A DNA stretch of 64,000 bases from J054 sp965221985 (GCA_965221985.1 OZ244928.1:3472001-3536000), one strand, 5' to 3'; positions 10,601 through 19,025 are shown, counted from the stretch's first letter. Numbers and translations: made by a program. Notes: a model not told the origin generated them from the sequence alone.

Positions 10601-10978
10601 GTCAAGGAAGCGGCGGTCTATTTAAGTGAGCGCCCGGAACCCCTGACCGTAAGCGGCAAAGGTGTGTCTTCCAATACGGCCACGCAAACGCGCGATTCAG
10701 CCGCGGGCAATCGACGCCGTGTGTCATTCGGTACCATCCCGGATTTTGCCTATCAGGGCGAAGGAGTCAGAGTAGAATCCGTCGTGCCGGATTCCCCGGC
10801 GGCAAATGCCGGCATCCTAGCGGGCGATATCATCACCGCCATTGACGACCAGAAGATTGTCGATCTGAGCAGCTTCTCCGAAACGCTAAAGACCTTCGCA
10901 CCAGGTGATCAGGTAACCGCCAGCGGCGAACGTGACGGCCAGATTTTTCAAGCTGAGCTAGAATTTGTTGCGCGTTAG
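7550..10978 (+). CDS. Large exported metalloprotease: M1-like + M28 + PDZ fusion
   Basis: 1142 residues in three parts. Residues about 40-560 are an M1-like peptidase: HEILH at 316-320 and the third zinc ligand in NWAEGL (E338), with 17 rather than 18 residues between, and no GAMEN exopeptidase motif. Residues about 750-1020 are an M28 peptidase with all five metal-ligand segments: AHYDHLG, GADDNASG, SEEAG, NLDTVGR and HLDYHRPGD. The last 80 residues are a PDZ domain. The leader (LLFFCALICC) indicates export. No ATG exists before the leader; the TTG at 7550 inside the chaN-like gene is the best start, but it is uncertain. Probably degrades extracellular or periplasmic peptides. Confidence 0.85.
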   Translation: MAATTRRSQKRFSSGASPIRQSLLFFCALICCGATGLTAELAHYDLKVDLDPGDHLLQVKLRLAVPDDRIGEPIEFLLGASLEIEHSSVPIERLDDAGTAGFQGINGSSIQLAQRAGIHRYRATLPQDAAHIELRYAGEINSPLETQGEEYTRGFRETPGSIGKDGIYLAGSTLWYPYLGPHLVSFKVEAKVPAGWHLISQGNGSSNDAGVANWDSAGPVDEIYLVGGPLQRTADSAGAAVAEIYLREPDAKLSKKYLEATARYIEMYRGLIGPYPYGKFALVENFWETGYGMPSFTLLGSQIIRFPFILTSSYPHEILHNWWGNSVFVDYDTGNWAEGLTAYMADHLIKEQQGQGAEYRRDTLKKYRDFVSAAKDFPLSQFRSRHSAATEAVGYGKTLMGFHALRRMLGDDAFRKALQSFYRKHRGKKTSFSDVQAELEATSDQDLDRFFREWVQVTGAANLALADIRISRQGQSYLISGDLLQTQAQPAFALQVPVAVTTQDGLVTKTIETERTSTHFEIETQSAPLLLSVDPEFDLFRLLDARETAPSIGQVFGEPSIVAVLPSAAKKRTQKAYRELLQAWENPDQSLEVVMDDEIEELPEDRAVWLLGAENRVAKALFTGDTLADVVVKDSGVELPGGMVSFANNSTVIMTRHPGDATKAVGWITVNPFQAFVGMAGKLPHYGKYSYLAFAGEEPANFLKGEWAASDSPLRLDLRPPSQRRASVAPAKPPKRQALAEMPPLFSAERLEATVNWLAAEEREGRGLGTQGLEKSAQYIAEQFADIGLKPASEEEQYFQSFTVDVGPEGGPNKVHNLIGYLPGSDPRFAEQAVLITAHYDHLGYGWPDQRADSKAGALYAGADDNASGVAVLLELARNLANAGPPPRSIVFAALTSEEAGLLGSQYFVEHPRPVDLDGITSVINLDTVGRLGDQAISILATESASEWPHIFRGVSFTTGIPTRNVPGASQSSDQQSFINVGIPAVQIFTGAHLDYHRPGDTADKVDVPGMMRVAAVVKEAAVYLSERPEPLTVSGKGVSSNTATQTRDSAAGNRRRVSFGTIPDFAYQGEGVRVESVVPDSPAANAGILAGDIITAIDDQKIVDLSSFSETLKTFAPGDQVTASGERDGQIFQAELEFVAR

Positions 10979-11127
10979 CGAATTGCCATTGAAAAATATT
11001 TAGATGCCACTTAGTACGAAAACTTAGGCGACCTCAGTATAGCCGGCACAGGTAGAATTTCGAACTTAGGTATTTTTTTGATACGCGCCTGTAGTATCGA
11101 TCCAAGCTAGACGCTAAGGTAAACATC

Positions 11128-11448
11128 ATGCTCGTGACCTTCCACACCGACGCCCATGCCGATATCACCATGTTTGGTGATGTGGCGGCCAAACTGATCA
11201 AGCTCATGGGTCATACCGGCACCATCCCCAGCGCAATCAAAGCCGCAGATTTACCCCATGCCTTGGAGAAATTGCGCGCCGCGGTAGCTGTCCAGGGAAA
11301 CGAATCGACCACGGAGAAGATCGAAGATGGTGATGAGGGGCATGATGCGCCTGAACCGATTGTTACCCTGGCGCAACGCGCCTACCCTCTCATACAACTA
11401 TTGGAAGCTGCCATCGAAAGCGACGAAGACGTCATGTGGCGTAACTAG
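11128..11448 (+). CDS. DUF1840 family protein
   Basis: A 106-residue acidic protein matching the DUF1840 pattern: it begins MLVTFHTDAHADITMFGDVA, has a conserved LIKLMGHTGTIPSAI segment, and ends with LAQRAYPLIQLLEAA before a DVMWRN tail. Cytoplasmic, function unknown in the family. The GFA gene follows after 12 bp with its own AGGAG site, so they are likely one operon. Confidence 0.85.
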   Translation: MLVTFHTDAHADITMFGDVAAKLIKLMGHTGTIPSAIKAADLPHALEKLRAAVAVQGNESTTEKIEDGDEGHDAPEPIVTLAQRAYPLIQLLEAAIESDEDVMWRN

Positions 11449-11460
11449 TAGGAGATTTTC

Positions 11461-11859
11461 ATGCCCAATTTCACCGGGGGCTGCGCTTGCGGCGCCGTGC
11501 GTTACCAAGCCAACAGCGAGCCCGCATTTTCATTCCACTGCTATTGCCGTGATTGTCAACAAGCAACCGGCTCCGGACATGCGTCGCTCATGATTTTTGC
11601 CGCCGAACACTTCGCCTGCGAGGGTCCGATAAAATTTACCGACACGAAGGCCGACAGCGGCAACACGGTGAGCCGCGGTATCTGTGCGAAATGCGCATCG
11701 CCAGTGATGACCAAGAATAACGGCTACCCTGAAAATCGCTACGTTTGCGCCGGCTCCCTGGACGATCCTGGTTTATTCAAACCGGAAAGGGCTGTATGGG
11801 TTGGCTCGGCGCAGAAGTGGGACCCCGTGCCAAATAGCCTGGTCACGCAACCGACTTGA
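11461..11859 (+). CDS. GFA-family (glutathione-dependent formaldehyde-activating-like / CENP-V) zinc protein
   Basis: A 132-residue protein with the GFA fold signature: GGCACGAVRY, then HCYCRDCQQATGSGH, then GICAKCASPV, giving the Cys sets that bind two zinc ions. Family members add glutathione to small aldehydes or bind small metabolites; most are not true formaldehyde enzymes, so the reaction is not assignable. The ATG at 11461 has AGGAG about 7 bp upstream. It is cotranscribed with the DUF1840 gene. Confidence 0.88.
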   Translation: MPNFTGGCACGAVRYQANSEPAFSFHCYCRDCQQATGSGHASLMIFAAEHFACEGPIKFTDTKADSGNTVSRGICAKCASPVMTKNNGYPENRYVCAGSLDDPGLFKPERAVWVGSAQKWDPVPNSLVTQPT

Positions 11860-11873
11860 GTACCATGGGTGCG

Positions 11874-12788
11874 CTAGGCGCGCAGAAACTGCGTGACCTG
11901 CTCCGCACCGTGGGGATCTTGGTGAATCAATACCTCGGAGTCGGGAAACTCCCGCCGAATCTCCGCCTCAACGTCGTCAGCTATTTCATGCGCTCGAAAT
12001 AGATTGAGGTCCCCATCCAATTCGATATGCAACTGGATAAAGGAGGTCAGACCCGCACGACGAGTGCGCAGATCGTGCAGATCGGCCACATGGGGATTAG
12101 CCAAGGCAATCTGGCGAATCTTCTCGCGCTCCTGGGCGGTAAACTCCACATCCATCAGTTGCATCATTGCACTCTTGGCAATTTCCCAGGAGCCACGCAG
12201 CAATATACCGGCCAGAACAATACCCACCAGCGGGTCAATGAAGGGCGCATTGAAGCGGGTCGCCGCGAAGAGCGCCACGATCACGCCGAGGTTGATCATG
12301 ATGTCGCCGAAACCGTGTAAGGCGTCGCCCGAAACCACCAGTGAATCGGTGCGTTTAACCACGTAGCGTTGAAATAACACCAGGCCGCCAACGATGAGTG
12401 AGGAAACAACCATGATCGCGATGCCAAGCTCGCTATTGGTAGGCACCTGGGGTTCGATCAGTCGGCGTATCGATTCGGCGATCAAAAAGAATGCCGATCC
12501 GCCGACCAATATGGCCTGAAAAATACCGCCCAAGGGCTCGGCCTTACCGTGCCCGAACCGATGTGTCGCGTCCGCCGGCTTCAGCGCGCGACGCACAAAG
12601 TACATGTTAAAACCGGCGGCAGCGGCATCAAGGCAGGAATCAATCAACGAGCCCAGCATAGCCACGGACCCAGTCTTAATCCACGCAATACCCTTAATAA
12701 CGACCAGGGTAACAGCAACCGCCACCGACGCGCTGGTGGCAATTTTTAGCAGACGCTCTTTAGCATCACGATCGAGGCGTTTATTCAT
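11874..12788 (-). CDS. Cation diffusion facilitator family metal efflux transporter (FieF-like)
   Basis: A 304-residue CDF protein with six membrane segments and a C-terminal cytoplasmic domain. The metal site is visible as LIDSCLDAA in TM2 (DxxxD, as in FieF) and GDALHGFGDI in TM5 (HxxxD). HRFGHGKAE lies in the loop after TM2-3, and HDLRTRRAG and VLIHQDPH lie in the dimeric C-terminal domain. It should export divalent cations (Zn/Fe/Cd class) by proton exchange across the inner membrane. The DxxxD/HxxxD set matches FieF-type proteins but does not fix the metal. It is convergent with the GFA gene. Confidence 0.9.
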   Translation of the reverse strand: MNKRLDRDAKERLLKIATSASVAVAVTLVVIKGIAWIKTGSVAMLGSLIDSCLDAAAAGFNMYFVRRALKPADATHRFGHGKAEPLGGIFQAILVGGSAFFLIAESIRRLIEPQVPTNSELGIAIMVVSSLIVGGLVLFQRYVVKRTDSLVVSGDALHGFGDIMINLGVIVALFAATRFNAPFIDPLVGIVLAGILLRGSWEIAKSAMMQLMDVEFTAQEREKIRQIALANPHVADLHDLRTRRAGLTSFIQLHIELDGDLNLFRAHEIADDVEAEIRREFPDSEVLIHQDPHGAEQVTQFLRA

Positions 12789-12862
12789 TTCAGCCTTTTT
12801 AAAGATTCAGTGTGTCGTATCAACGTAACGTCAGTTGAATCGCATGTTCCATGAGATGGATA

Positions 12863-13459
12863 TCACCACTTTAGTAGCAGACCACGCAGCGTGCTGCGAA
12901 ATACGTTTTCGAACTGCGGATGGTGCTCACAAACTTGTAGTATTTTAACAGCAGTTTGCGCCAACATGACCGCAGCCAGATTCGGATCATCGTGGCGCAG
13001 CATGCGAGCCTCATGAAGGGCAAGCATCAGCTTAAGGACCACATCGGCATACGCATCATGCTCCTCCCGAACCGCAGGAAAAAACGCCATTCCAACGCTC
13101 ATGGCGAATACCAACGCCTCACGCCGCTGCCGCCAGATGGCCAGATAGCAATCCGCGATGCCGTTCACGATGAACTCGGGTTCACTACGATCCAAGGCTT
13201 CGAGAAAATTCTGTGCATCGCGAAAAACCGGAATCACCATTTCCCTCACCACATCTTCCTTACCTTGGAAAAAGCGGTAAAACGTACTACGGGCGATGCC
13301 TGCTTCGGTCGCAATGGATTCCACGCTGGCCGCATCATAGCCATTGGAATTGAATTGCCGCGCAGCCGCTTCGCAAACACGCCGCTTGTTGTCTGCTACA
13401 CGTTTGCGAATCGCCGGACTAGTACTGACCAGCGTCGGCTTAGATGCGGTTTCTGCCAT
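12863..13459 (-). CDS. TetR/AcrR-family transcriptional regulator
   Basis: 198 residues with an N-terminal TetR helix-turn-helix (residues about 20-70; AGIARSTFYRFFQGKEDVV) and a variable ligand domain. It lies 16 bp downstream of the Rieske oxygenase gene on the same strand, so it is probably cotranscribed with it. It is the best candidate to bind the palindrome at 14755-14772 in the divergent promoter region, repressing both directions until a substrate or intermediate is bound. This link is inferred from position. Confidence 0.88.
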   Translation of the reverse strand: MAETASKPTLVSTSPAIRKRVADNKRRVCEAAARQFNSNGYDAASVESIATEAGIARSTFYRFFQGKEDVVREMVIPVFRDAQNFLEALDRSEPEFIVNGIADCYLAIWRQRREALVFAMSVGMAFFPAVREEHDAYADVVLKLMLALHEARMLRHDDPNLAAVMLAQTAVKILQVCEHHPQFENVFRSTLRGLLLKW

Positions 13460-13475
13460 GCCGCTAGTTTAGCAA

Positions 13476-14618
13476 CTAGCCCGTGGCGGCGCGGCCAACG
13501 GGCTGATTTTCTAGCAGCGGAATGCTCGGTAGGACCCAATTCTTGGCAAGGCGGCGCTGGGGTGACGGCACGGCGTATGCCACTTTTCCATAATCCGCAT
13601 TAACTCGCTCCACATCGATGCGCCAACCCTTGGCGTCCCATTCCTTGAGATGCTCGCGATACATGACGATGATACTGTCGGCCTCGACCATGTTTTCCCG
13701 CGTGAGCGTATCGGGTGTCAGGATTGGTTCCAGCGGCTCCAGTACATCCACGTCCTGGCCCGCGACCACCTTATTCTGAGCGTTTATGATCTCGTCGAAT
13801 TTCTCATCCAGCATGGAATTTCGATAGTTCAAATTGAATGCCCGAATGTGAAACTCATCGATGGGCGTTTCGAAAACGTATTGGTGCATTTTGTTCCATT
13901 CACCGAAGTGCAGATAGGTCCACATGGCATTGGCACCATGAAAACCTGATCCGGCCTCCACGGTCATGCTGCCAGCATCCGCACCTTTGATGCTGGACTC
14001 AACGCCTGCCTTTTTGGGTGGCTGAGTCTCAAATGTGGTCATGAAACCAACGCCCCAGTCGGCTGGGATAGGCTCAAGGGGCGCCACTTTGTAGTCGTCG
14101 CGCTCACCGGCCGAACCGCTGACAGGATGTACGAATTCATTGTGCGCCGGATCTAAGGCATTCTCGATGGCGCGTTCGTAGTTCGCCTTGATCTCCCAAT
14201 CGAGGATGGTCAAACGCCAGGCGGGATCATCGACTTCAGGAATATCAATGATCGGCGGACGTTCAGCTTCTGGCAAATCTCCAAGAAAGGCAAAGATTAG
14301 TCCGGCTTTCTCTTCCGCTGGATAAGCATCAACCTTGGTACGCGGCCCTGGCGTTGCGTCGGCACCAGCGGACGGAATTTTCTTGCACTGCCCCGCGCCA
14401 TCAAATTCCCAACCATGATACGGGCAAGCGACGTGATCACCCCGGATCCTGCCGCCGGCCAGAGAACCGCCCCGATGAGAACACACATTGCTTAGACAAT
14501 TGACCTTGCCCTGGCTATCTCGGAACAACACAAAATTTTGCCCGAGAACCTTCACCTGTAAAGGCTGATCCTGCACCTCATCACTGCGAGCCATGGCATA
14601 CCAAAAATTTATATACAT
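13476..14618 (-). CDS. Rieske non-haem iron oxygenase, catalytic subunit (paralogue 1)
   Basis: 380 residues. The Rieske [2Fe-2S] cluster is bound by CSHRGGSL and CPYHGW (residues about 45-70). The mononuclear iron site has the bridging Asp and two His in ENALDPAHNEFVHP, and the carboxylate ligand in the later GQDVDVLE segment. It therefore has a complete active site for O2-dependent hydroxylation or demethylation. It belongs to a group starting MYINFWY, like the genes at 44238 and 57303 in this window. No reductase or ferredoxin gene is nearby, so electrons must come from elsewhere. Substrate unknown. TetR follows after 16 bp. Confidence 0.92.
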   Translation of the reverse strand: MYINFWYAMARSDEVQDQPLQVKVLGQNFVLFRDSQGKVNCLSNVCSHRGGSLAGGRIRGDHVACPYHGWEFDGAGQCKKIPSAGADATPGPRTKVDAYPAEEKAGLIFAFLGDLPEAERPPIIDIPEVDDPAWRLTILDWEIKANYERAIENALDPAHNEFVHPVSGSAGERDDYKVAPLEPIPADWGVGFMTTFETQPPKKAGVESSIKGADAGSMTVEAGSGFHGANAMWTYLHFGEWNKMHQYVFETPIDEFHIRAFNLNYRNSMLDEKFDEIINAQNKVVAGQDVDVLEPLEPILTPDTLTRENMVEADSIIVMYREHLKEWDAKGWRIDVERVNADYGKVAYAVPSPQRRLAKNWVLPSIPLLENQPVGRAATG

Positions 14619-14754
14619 GCTGTCTACTTCCCTATCGGCGAAAGCCGGTTGAGTGATAGTTCTGAGAGTTCAATTCGAGAGTTAGGGGCTGCGCTCAAAC
14701 CGTGCGGAATCCGCAATTAGAAGGCGCAGCTATTCCCCTGCTTCACGGCATAAT

Positions 14755-14772
14755 TAGGACATAATTGTCCTA
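14755..14772. promoter_or_regulatory. Probable TetR operator (inverted repeat TAGGACA-4-TGTCCTA)
   Basis: A perfect 7-bp inverted repeat, TAGGACA TAAT TGTCCTA, lies between the divergent Rieske (minus) and DUF420 (plus) genes. The right arm recurs as TGTCCTATT at 14860-14868, with a degraded left arm. The size and site fit a TetR dimer operator; the tetR gene downstream of the Rieske gene is the obvious candidate regulator. Confidence 0.55.
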
Positions 14773-14819
14773 TTCATTGCAAGGGCCCCTGGAAATGTAG
14801 AAAAATAGCCGCGTATTAC

Positions 14820-14849
14820 TTGACATTTTCCACAAAACCGGCATTAAAT
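14820..14849 (+). promoter_or_regulatory. Candidate sigma70 promoter for the DUF420/SMP-30 operon
   Basis: TTGACA at 14820-14825 is followed after 18 bp by TTAAAT (14844-14849), a weak -10. The second TGTCCTATT half-site (14860-14868) would sit just past the transcription start, where a repressor could block initiation. A strong AAGGAGAAG ribosome site precedes the ATG at 14939. Confidence 0.4.
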
Positions 14850-14938
14850 CGTACTTATATGTCCTATTAAGCCTATATTGCGGCGCCGTAAGAAAATCCA
14901 CTGGACAAGCCCAGCAGCGCCCTTAAGGAGAAGTCACC

Positions 14939-15415
14939 ATGTTTCCACCGGGGTTCCTCGGCACGCGCGCCGATGTGCTGATCGACATCGTGACGCTGTC
15001 GTTCATCATTGTCTTACCGATATTGATTGTTTCTTGGCAACTAGCCCGCAACAAGAATGACTACGCCAGTCACCGCAAAATCCAACTTGCTCTCGGCCTG
15101 ACCCTCGCCATCGTCGTAGCTGTCTTCGAGTATGACCTGTCCGCATCCGGCGGCATTTTCGAATTAACCAAGGGTGGCATCTATGAAGGTACTGTTCTTC
15201 TGAATGGGACGATCTATATCCACACCCTTTTCGCCGTACTGGCTAGCTTCATTTGGGTAGGCCTAATTCTTGCTTCGCTGATCAAATTCGCCAATCCCCC
15301 AAAACCCAATGCTTTCAGTTCGAAGCACAGATTCTGGGGCCGCGCCGGCATGGTCACGATGATCGGGGCGGGTCTTACATCACCGCCCCTCTACTACTTT
15401 GGCTTCGTCGCCTAA
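14939..15415 (+). CDS. DUF420-like membrane protein
   Basis: 158 residues with four hydrophobic segments. Conserved-looking His residues occur at helix ends (SHRKIQLAL, IHTLFAVLA, KHRFWGRAGM), the arrangement seen in the DUF420/CtaM-like family, where they may bind haem or metal. It sits in the inner membrane. It is expressed with the propeller protein 18 bp downstream and divergent from Rieske paralogue 1, so a role in electron supply to the oxygenase is possible but unproven. Confidence 0.75.
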   Translation: MFPPGFLGTRADVLIDIVTLSFIIVLPILIVSWQLARNKNDYASHRKIQLALGLTLAIVVAVFEYDLSASGGIFELTKGGIYEGTVLLNGTIYIHTLFAVLASFIWVGLILASLIKFANPPKPNAFSSKHRFWGRAGMVTMIGAGLTSPPLYYFGFVA

Positions 15416-15433
15416 TCGATAAAGGGAAAAAAT

Positions 15434-16552
15434 ATGAACGACCGCAACAGCACTATTGATACTGTCAAAGGTGACGACGCAACGACGGGACAACCCAAGT
15501 TCGACACCACGGCAATTAAGCCCGTGCCCGCAGACATATGCGAGCGTATCTACGCCGGATGGGACGGAGAAACACTGCCCACGCCACCACTGGTCGATAC
15601 CATGTTGCCCTTCGCGGCCGGCGATATTTTTACTAGTTGCACCTATTTGAACAACCCCTACGACAACCATGCGGGGGTCGGCCGGATCGTTCAGTATGAT
15701 CGGAATTTCGAGTACAAAGGTGTTTTGTGGATTCCCTTCACCTCCCACCTAATCGTCCACCTCCGCTTTGATCCCGAAGGCAATCTATGGGGCTGCGACT
15801 GCCAGGGCCATCATGTTCTAACCGTCGCGCCCTCCGGCAAGCTCCTACCCGAAGTGCGTTACGCGGAAGTTGGCCTGGCCAGCCCTTGTTTCCTTAAAGA
15901 CGGCAGCCTGTTGATGGCGGACTACTTCAACGGCGACACGCCACCGCCAGGCACCTGTATTCGCCAAATCCCGGGCACCGGGATGATTGGCCAGGGCCGT
16001 CTATACCGATTTAGACGTGACGGCAAGCAACTAAACGAGTGGGATCCGGAAACGGCAGCGGAACCTTTCAACTTCAAAGGGATCACGCACATGACGCTGC
16101 ATCCGTCCGAGGAGTTCGTGACCTACACGACCGAAACGGGCAAACGCGTCATGCGCTTCAATATCAAGACAGGTGAGCAAATGCCCGATCTCAAAGTCTG
16201 CCCCGGTGAGACAAAACCCGGCGTCATGGATCGAGAATGGGCGATCGCCGTCGCCTATCTAGCCGACGGCCGCTTGCTACTAACGCGGGGTGAAACGGTC
16301 GAAGTGCTGAATGAAGCAGGCGAGGTATTGCGCAGCTACGCCCTACCGGGTTACGGCTGGGCCATGATCCAGCCGGGTGCCGATCAAAAATCCTTCGTGG
16401 CCACCAACTTCTTTACGGGCATGGCCGCGAAAGTTGATCTTGAAACCGGCGAAACCCACGGCGAAATCGATAGCGGCACCGGCGCAAAAGACACGCCTGC
16501 GGGCGTTGTGCCACGCCTTGGATTAGCCGGCATTACAGAGTATGGCGGCTAA
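15434..16552 (+). CDS. SMP-30/NHL-type beta-propeller protein
   Basis: 372 residues without a clear signal peptide. Repeating blade motifs are visible: HLRFDPEGNLWGCDC, FLKDGSLLMADYFNG, GRLYRFRRDGK, MRFNIKTGEQ and AYLADGRLLLTRG. The pattern fits SMP-30/gluconolactonase-like or NHL propellers, which include lactonases and other ring-opening hydrolases. Its place in an operon opposite a Rieske oxygenase suggests hydrolysis of an oxidised intermediate. The exact reaction is not assignable. Confidence 0.7.
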   Translation: MNDRNSTIDTVKGDDATTGQPKFDTTAIKPVPADICERIYAGWDGETLPTPPLVDTMLPFAAGDIFTSCTYLNNPYDNHAGVGRIVQYDRNFEYKGVLWIPFTSHLIVHLRFDPEGNLWGCDCQGHHVLTVAPSGKLLPEVRYAEVGLASPCFLKDGSLLMADYFNGDTPPPGTCIRQIPGTGMIGQGRLYRFRRDGKQLNEWDPETAAEPFNFKGITHMTLHPSEEFVTYTTETGKRVMRFNIKTGEQMPDLKVCPGETKPGVMDREWAIAVAYLADGRLLLTRGETVEVLNEAGEVLRSYALPGYGWAMIQPGADQKSFVATNFFTGMAAKVDLETGETHGEIDSGTGAKDTPAGVVPRLGLAGITEYGG

Positions 16553-16617
16553 CACTTCGGGTCAGCGCAGAAACCCGTCATCAGTTAAACAAATGGTCGT
16601 TTCTTGCTCCAAGACCA

Positions 16618-17805
16618 CTAATTCTTGCTAGGTTTGATCTCGGTAATACCCCAATCTTCAAGCTTCTTCTCAAAACTCCAGCGCGGGTGAATTTTCTCCA
16701 AGTCGGCGAGATCTTCATTGCTCGCAAAGTCGTAACCGTTGCCTTTATCGTTGTACCACTGCGAATATCGCAGCGGGTATACAACTTCTTCCGTCATCAT
16801 GCTAAGCATCTTCATGACCCATTGCGGGAATTGTTTGTAGGCAAACTTAGTCCCGTGCTTATTGGTGCGCTCAGCCGTCGCAACGGCTTCGTGGCCTGAC
16901 ATGGCACAGGAGGCAATGGAAAAATTCTCGTTGGAGAATACTTCTGGGTACTCAAACACCGTGCCACACCACTTACCCACATCCCGAACATCAACCCAAT
17001 TGACGACAAAATCGGGTTCGTTAATACCCGGCATGTTGTTTTCTTTAATCATATTCTTCGACATTGCCGACTGTCCGCGCTGTTGCAAAGTATTGGTGTA
17101 GTCCACCCGATGCATGCCGTAGTAATAGGCCGGGCGGTGAATACAAGTTACGTTGATACCTTGGTCGCGGAGAAAATCCGAAAACAGCAAGCGCTGACGA
17201 ATCCACCACGGTACTTCAGGGTAATCGTCAGCAATACCCGAAACCTTATCCGGCGGAAAAACCAGCGTAATCACCTGCTTAACCGACGGGTTGGCCTGCA
17301 GGGCGGTCAGCGCCGAGCTAACCTGCCGCATGAACGCAACCCGGCCATTCACGGGATCGTTACCGTGATTGGTAATCTTGCCCGCCTTGGCCTCGTTGGC
17401 CGTGCAGTAAAGAACAATACCGTCGCACTGCCGAAATGCCGCGGTCAATTTCTCAGCGGAGTTCATATCCACACCGGACTCGAGGGTGAGCAGGCCCGGA
17501 TGCCTAGCCTCGGTCTCAGCTAACAATCGATCCAGACGTTCCGCCGCCTGCGTGCCCGGCGTGCGGTAAAGCGCGCGCACTCGATATTTTTGGGTCTTCA
17601 ACAATTCCGCGACAACGGCATAGCACTCCCAACCGGTAGAACAGGTTACCCCGATCAGCGGCAATTCTTCGATGGACTTACTCGGCTGCTTCGGCTGCTT
17701 CGGCTGCTCCCGGTCAGCCCGAATCCTGAGGACGGCATCAACGAGCCGCTTGTTTTTCAACTTGATGGCTTGCTGTGCCAACTTTACGGATGTATCTCTG
17801 TTCAT
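16618..17805 (-). CDS. NmrA-like NAD(P)-binding Rossmann protein
   Basis: 395 residues. After a basic N-terminal tail containing a short QPKQPKQP repeat (from a 9-bp tandem DNA repeat near 17682-17710), a Rossmann domain begins at about residue 48 (LIGVTCSTGWECYAVVAELL), a variant of the GxxGxxG loop. NWVDVRDVGKW is the typical NmrA/atypical-SDR motif, and YYGMHRVDY may supply the active-site Tyr. It could be a reductase, isomerase or redox sensor. It is convergent with the SMP-30-like gene. Confidence 0.75.
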   Translation of the reverse strand: MNRDTSVKLAQQAIKLKNKRLVDAVLRIRADREQPKQPKQPSKSIEELPLIGVTCSTGWECYAVVAELLKTQKYRVRALYRTPGTQAAERLDRLLAETEARHPGLLTLESGVDMNSAEKLTAAFRQCDGIVLYCTANEAKAGKITNHGNDPVNGRVAFMRQVSSALTALQANPSVKQVITLVFPPDKVSGIADDYPEVPWWIRQRLLFSDFLRDQGINVTCIHRPAYYYGMHRVDYTNTLQQRGQSAMSKNMIKENNMPGINEPDFVVNWVDVRDVGKWCGTVFEYPEVFSNENFSIASCAMSGHEAVATAERTNKHGTKFAYKQFPQWVMKMLSMMTEEVVYPLRYSQWYNDKGNGYDFASNEDLADLEKIHPRWSFEKKLEDWGITEIKPSKN

Positions 17806-18185
17806 ATCGGTAATATTAAGACCTGCGGATTCAATTTCCCAGAAAAACTGAATAGATGCCCCACGATTGGCCGTGATTAATCAACGCGCAAAATCCGAAG
17901 GCAAATCGCGTGGTGCGGCTATAACCGCAAGGCCTTGCGTTATATGTGCCTCGGCAAACCTTGGGGTTTCTCGGCAAAAGATCCACAACCCACCGCCCCC
18001 CAGCAGCCCGCGGTTCCCAATCTAGAGCTTTGCTAGCTTATCCCTGGATTCAGTCCTCGTGAGTAGTTCAGTAATTCTCGGCCATGAGCCATGAACATGC
18101 CCTCATTGCTTTTTCCAAATTTGCTGGTATTTATACGGCTGCACCTTTCCTTCACGCCAGAATCGGCTTAGCTTACCCTGCGACA
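17806..18185. other. Intergenic region between divergent genes
   Basis: A 380-bp gap between the NmrA-like gene (minus) and the amidotransferase gene (plus). It must hold both promoters, but no convincing -35/-10 pair or operator was found. An in-frame upstream ATG at 18084 would extend the amidotransferase by 34 residues that do not look like its domain. Confidence 0.5.
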
Positions 18186-18932
18186 ATGACAAGAGTTTTG
18201 CTCCTACAAATACGCGACGAGCCGCGCGTTCGCGCTGAAGAATTAGCTAGTTTTATTCGACATAGCGGGCTCAGCCCTGGTCAGATCGATGTACTTAACG
18301 TGTTTGACGAGAGCCATTTCGATCATCGCGTACTAGATGGCTATGACTCGCTGTTCGTAGGGGGAGCGAGTGAAGCTAGCGTCATGGAGCCTGAACGCTA
18401 TCCGTTCGTGCCCCCCGCCTGCGAGCTTCTAAGCTATTGCGTTGAGCAATCGATCCCGGTATTCGCCTCCTGTTTCGGTTTTCAGCTCGCCGTGGTCGCA
18501 CTCGGCGGCAAACTGGTTCGGGATGCTGATAACTTCGAGATGGGCACCGTACCCATGTCCTTGACGTCAGCGGCTGCTCAAGACCCGCTATTTCGGGACG
18601 TGCCAGACGGATTTTTCGCCGTCTCCGTACACCGGGAACGTGCCGCGCGGCTTCCGTTCAATGTCGAGCTTCTGGCATACACCGCCGCCTGCCCCCACGC
18701 TTTTAGAGTTTCGGGCAAACCATTCTGGGCCTTCCAGTTTCATCCAGAACTCGACCGCGACACCTTGGCAGAAAGACTGACAATTTTTGGCGAAAAATAT
18801 ACCGACGGAGATGGACAGCTTAAACGCGTTATCAAATCGATCGTTGAAACACCGGAATCCAACGAACTCGTGAAGAATTTCGTGCAACGCGTGCTGAACG
18901 CTGACCGAAATCTTACCGGTGCCTCGGGCTAA
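18186..18932 (+). CDS. Class I glutamine amidotransferase-like protein (GATase1)
   Basis: 248 residues from the ATG at 18186. The catalytic Cys is in FASCFGFQLAV, with His and Glu in FQFHPELD: the complete triad of type 1 amidotransferases such as the GuaA N-terminal domain or YfeJ-like stand-alone members. No synthetase partner is nearby, so it may act as a gamma-glutamyl hydrolase or amidotransferase on an unknown substrate. The earlier ATG (18084) adds an unrelated segment and is not favoured. Confidence 0.82.
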   Translation: MTRVLLLQIRDEPRVRAEELASFIRHSGLSPGQIDVLNVFDESHFDHRVLDGYDSLFVGGASEASVMEPERYPFVPPACELLSYCVEQSIPVFASCFGFQLAVVALGGKLVRDADNFEMGTVPMSLTSAAAQDPLFRDVPDGFFAVSVHRERAARLPFNVELLAYTAACPHAFRVSGKPFWAFQFHPELDRDTLAERLTIFGEKYTDGDGQLKRVIKSIVETPESNELVKNFVQRVLNADRNLTGASG

Positions 18933-19025
18933 ATATTCGAGCGGTTTCCAGGCCTAGCTGCAGCAGATTCTCCGCAGGCCCCGTAAGCTAATTTGAGACG
19001 CAATCTAGGTGGTCAAAGCAGCAAC

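Noticed and set aside
17682..17710. Three 9-bp repeats in the NmrA-like gene
   Set aside because: Encodes a short QPKQPKQP linker; too short and in frame to be more than replication slippage.
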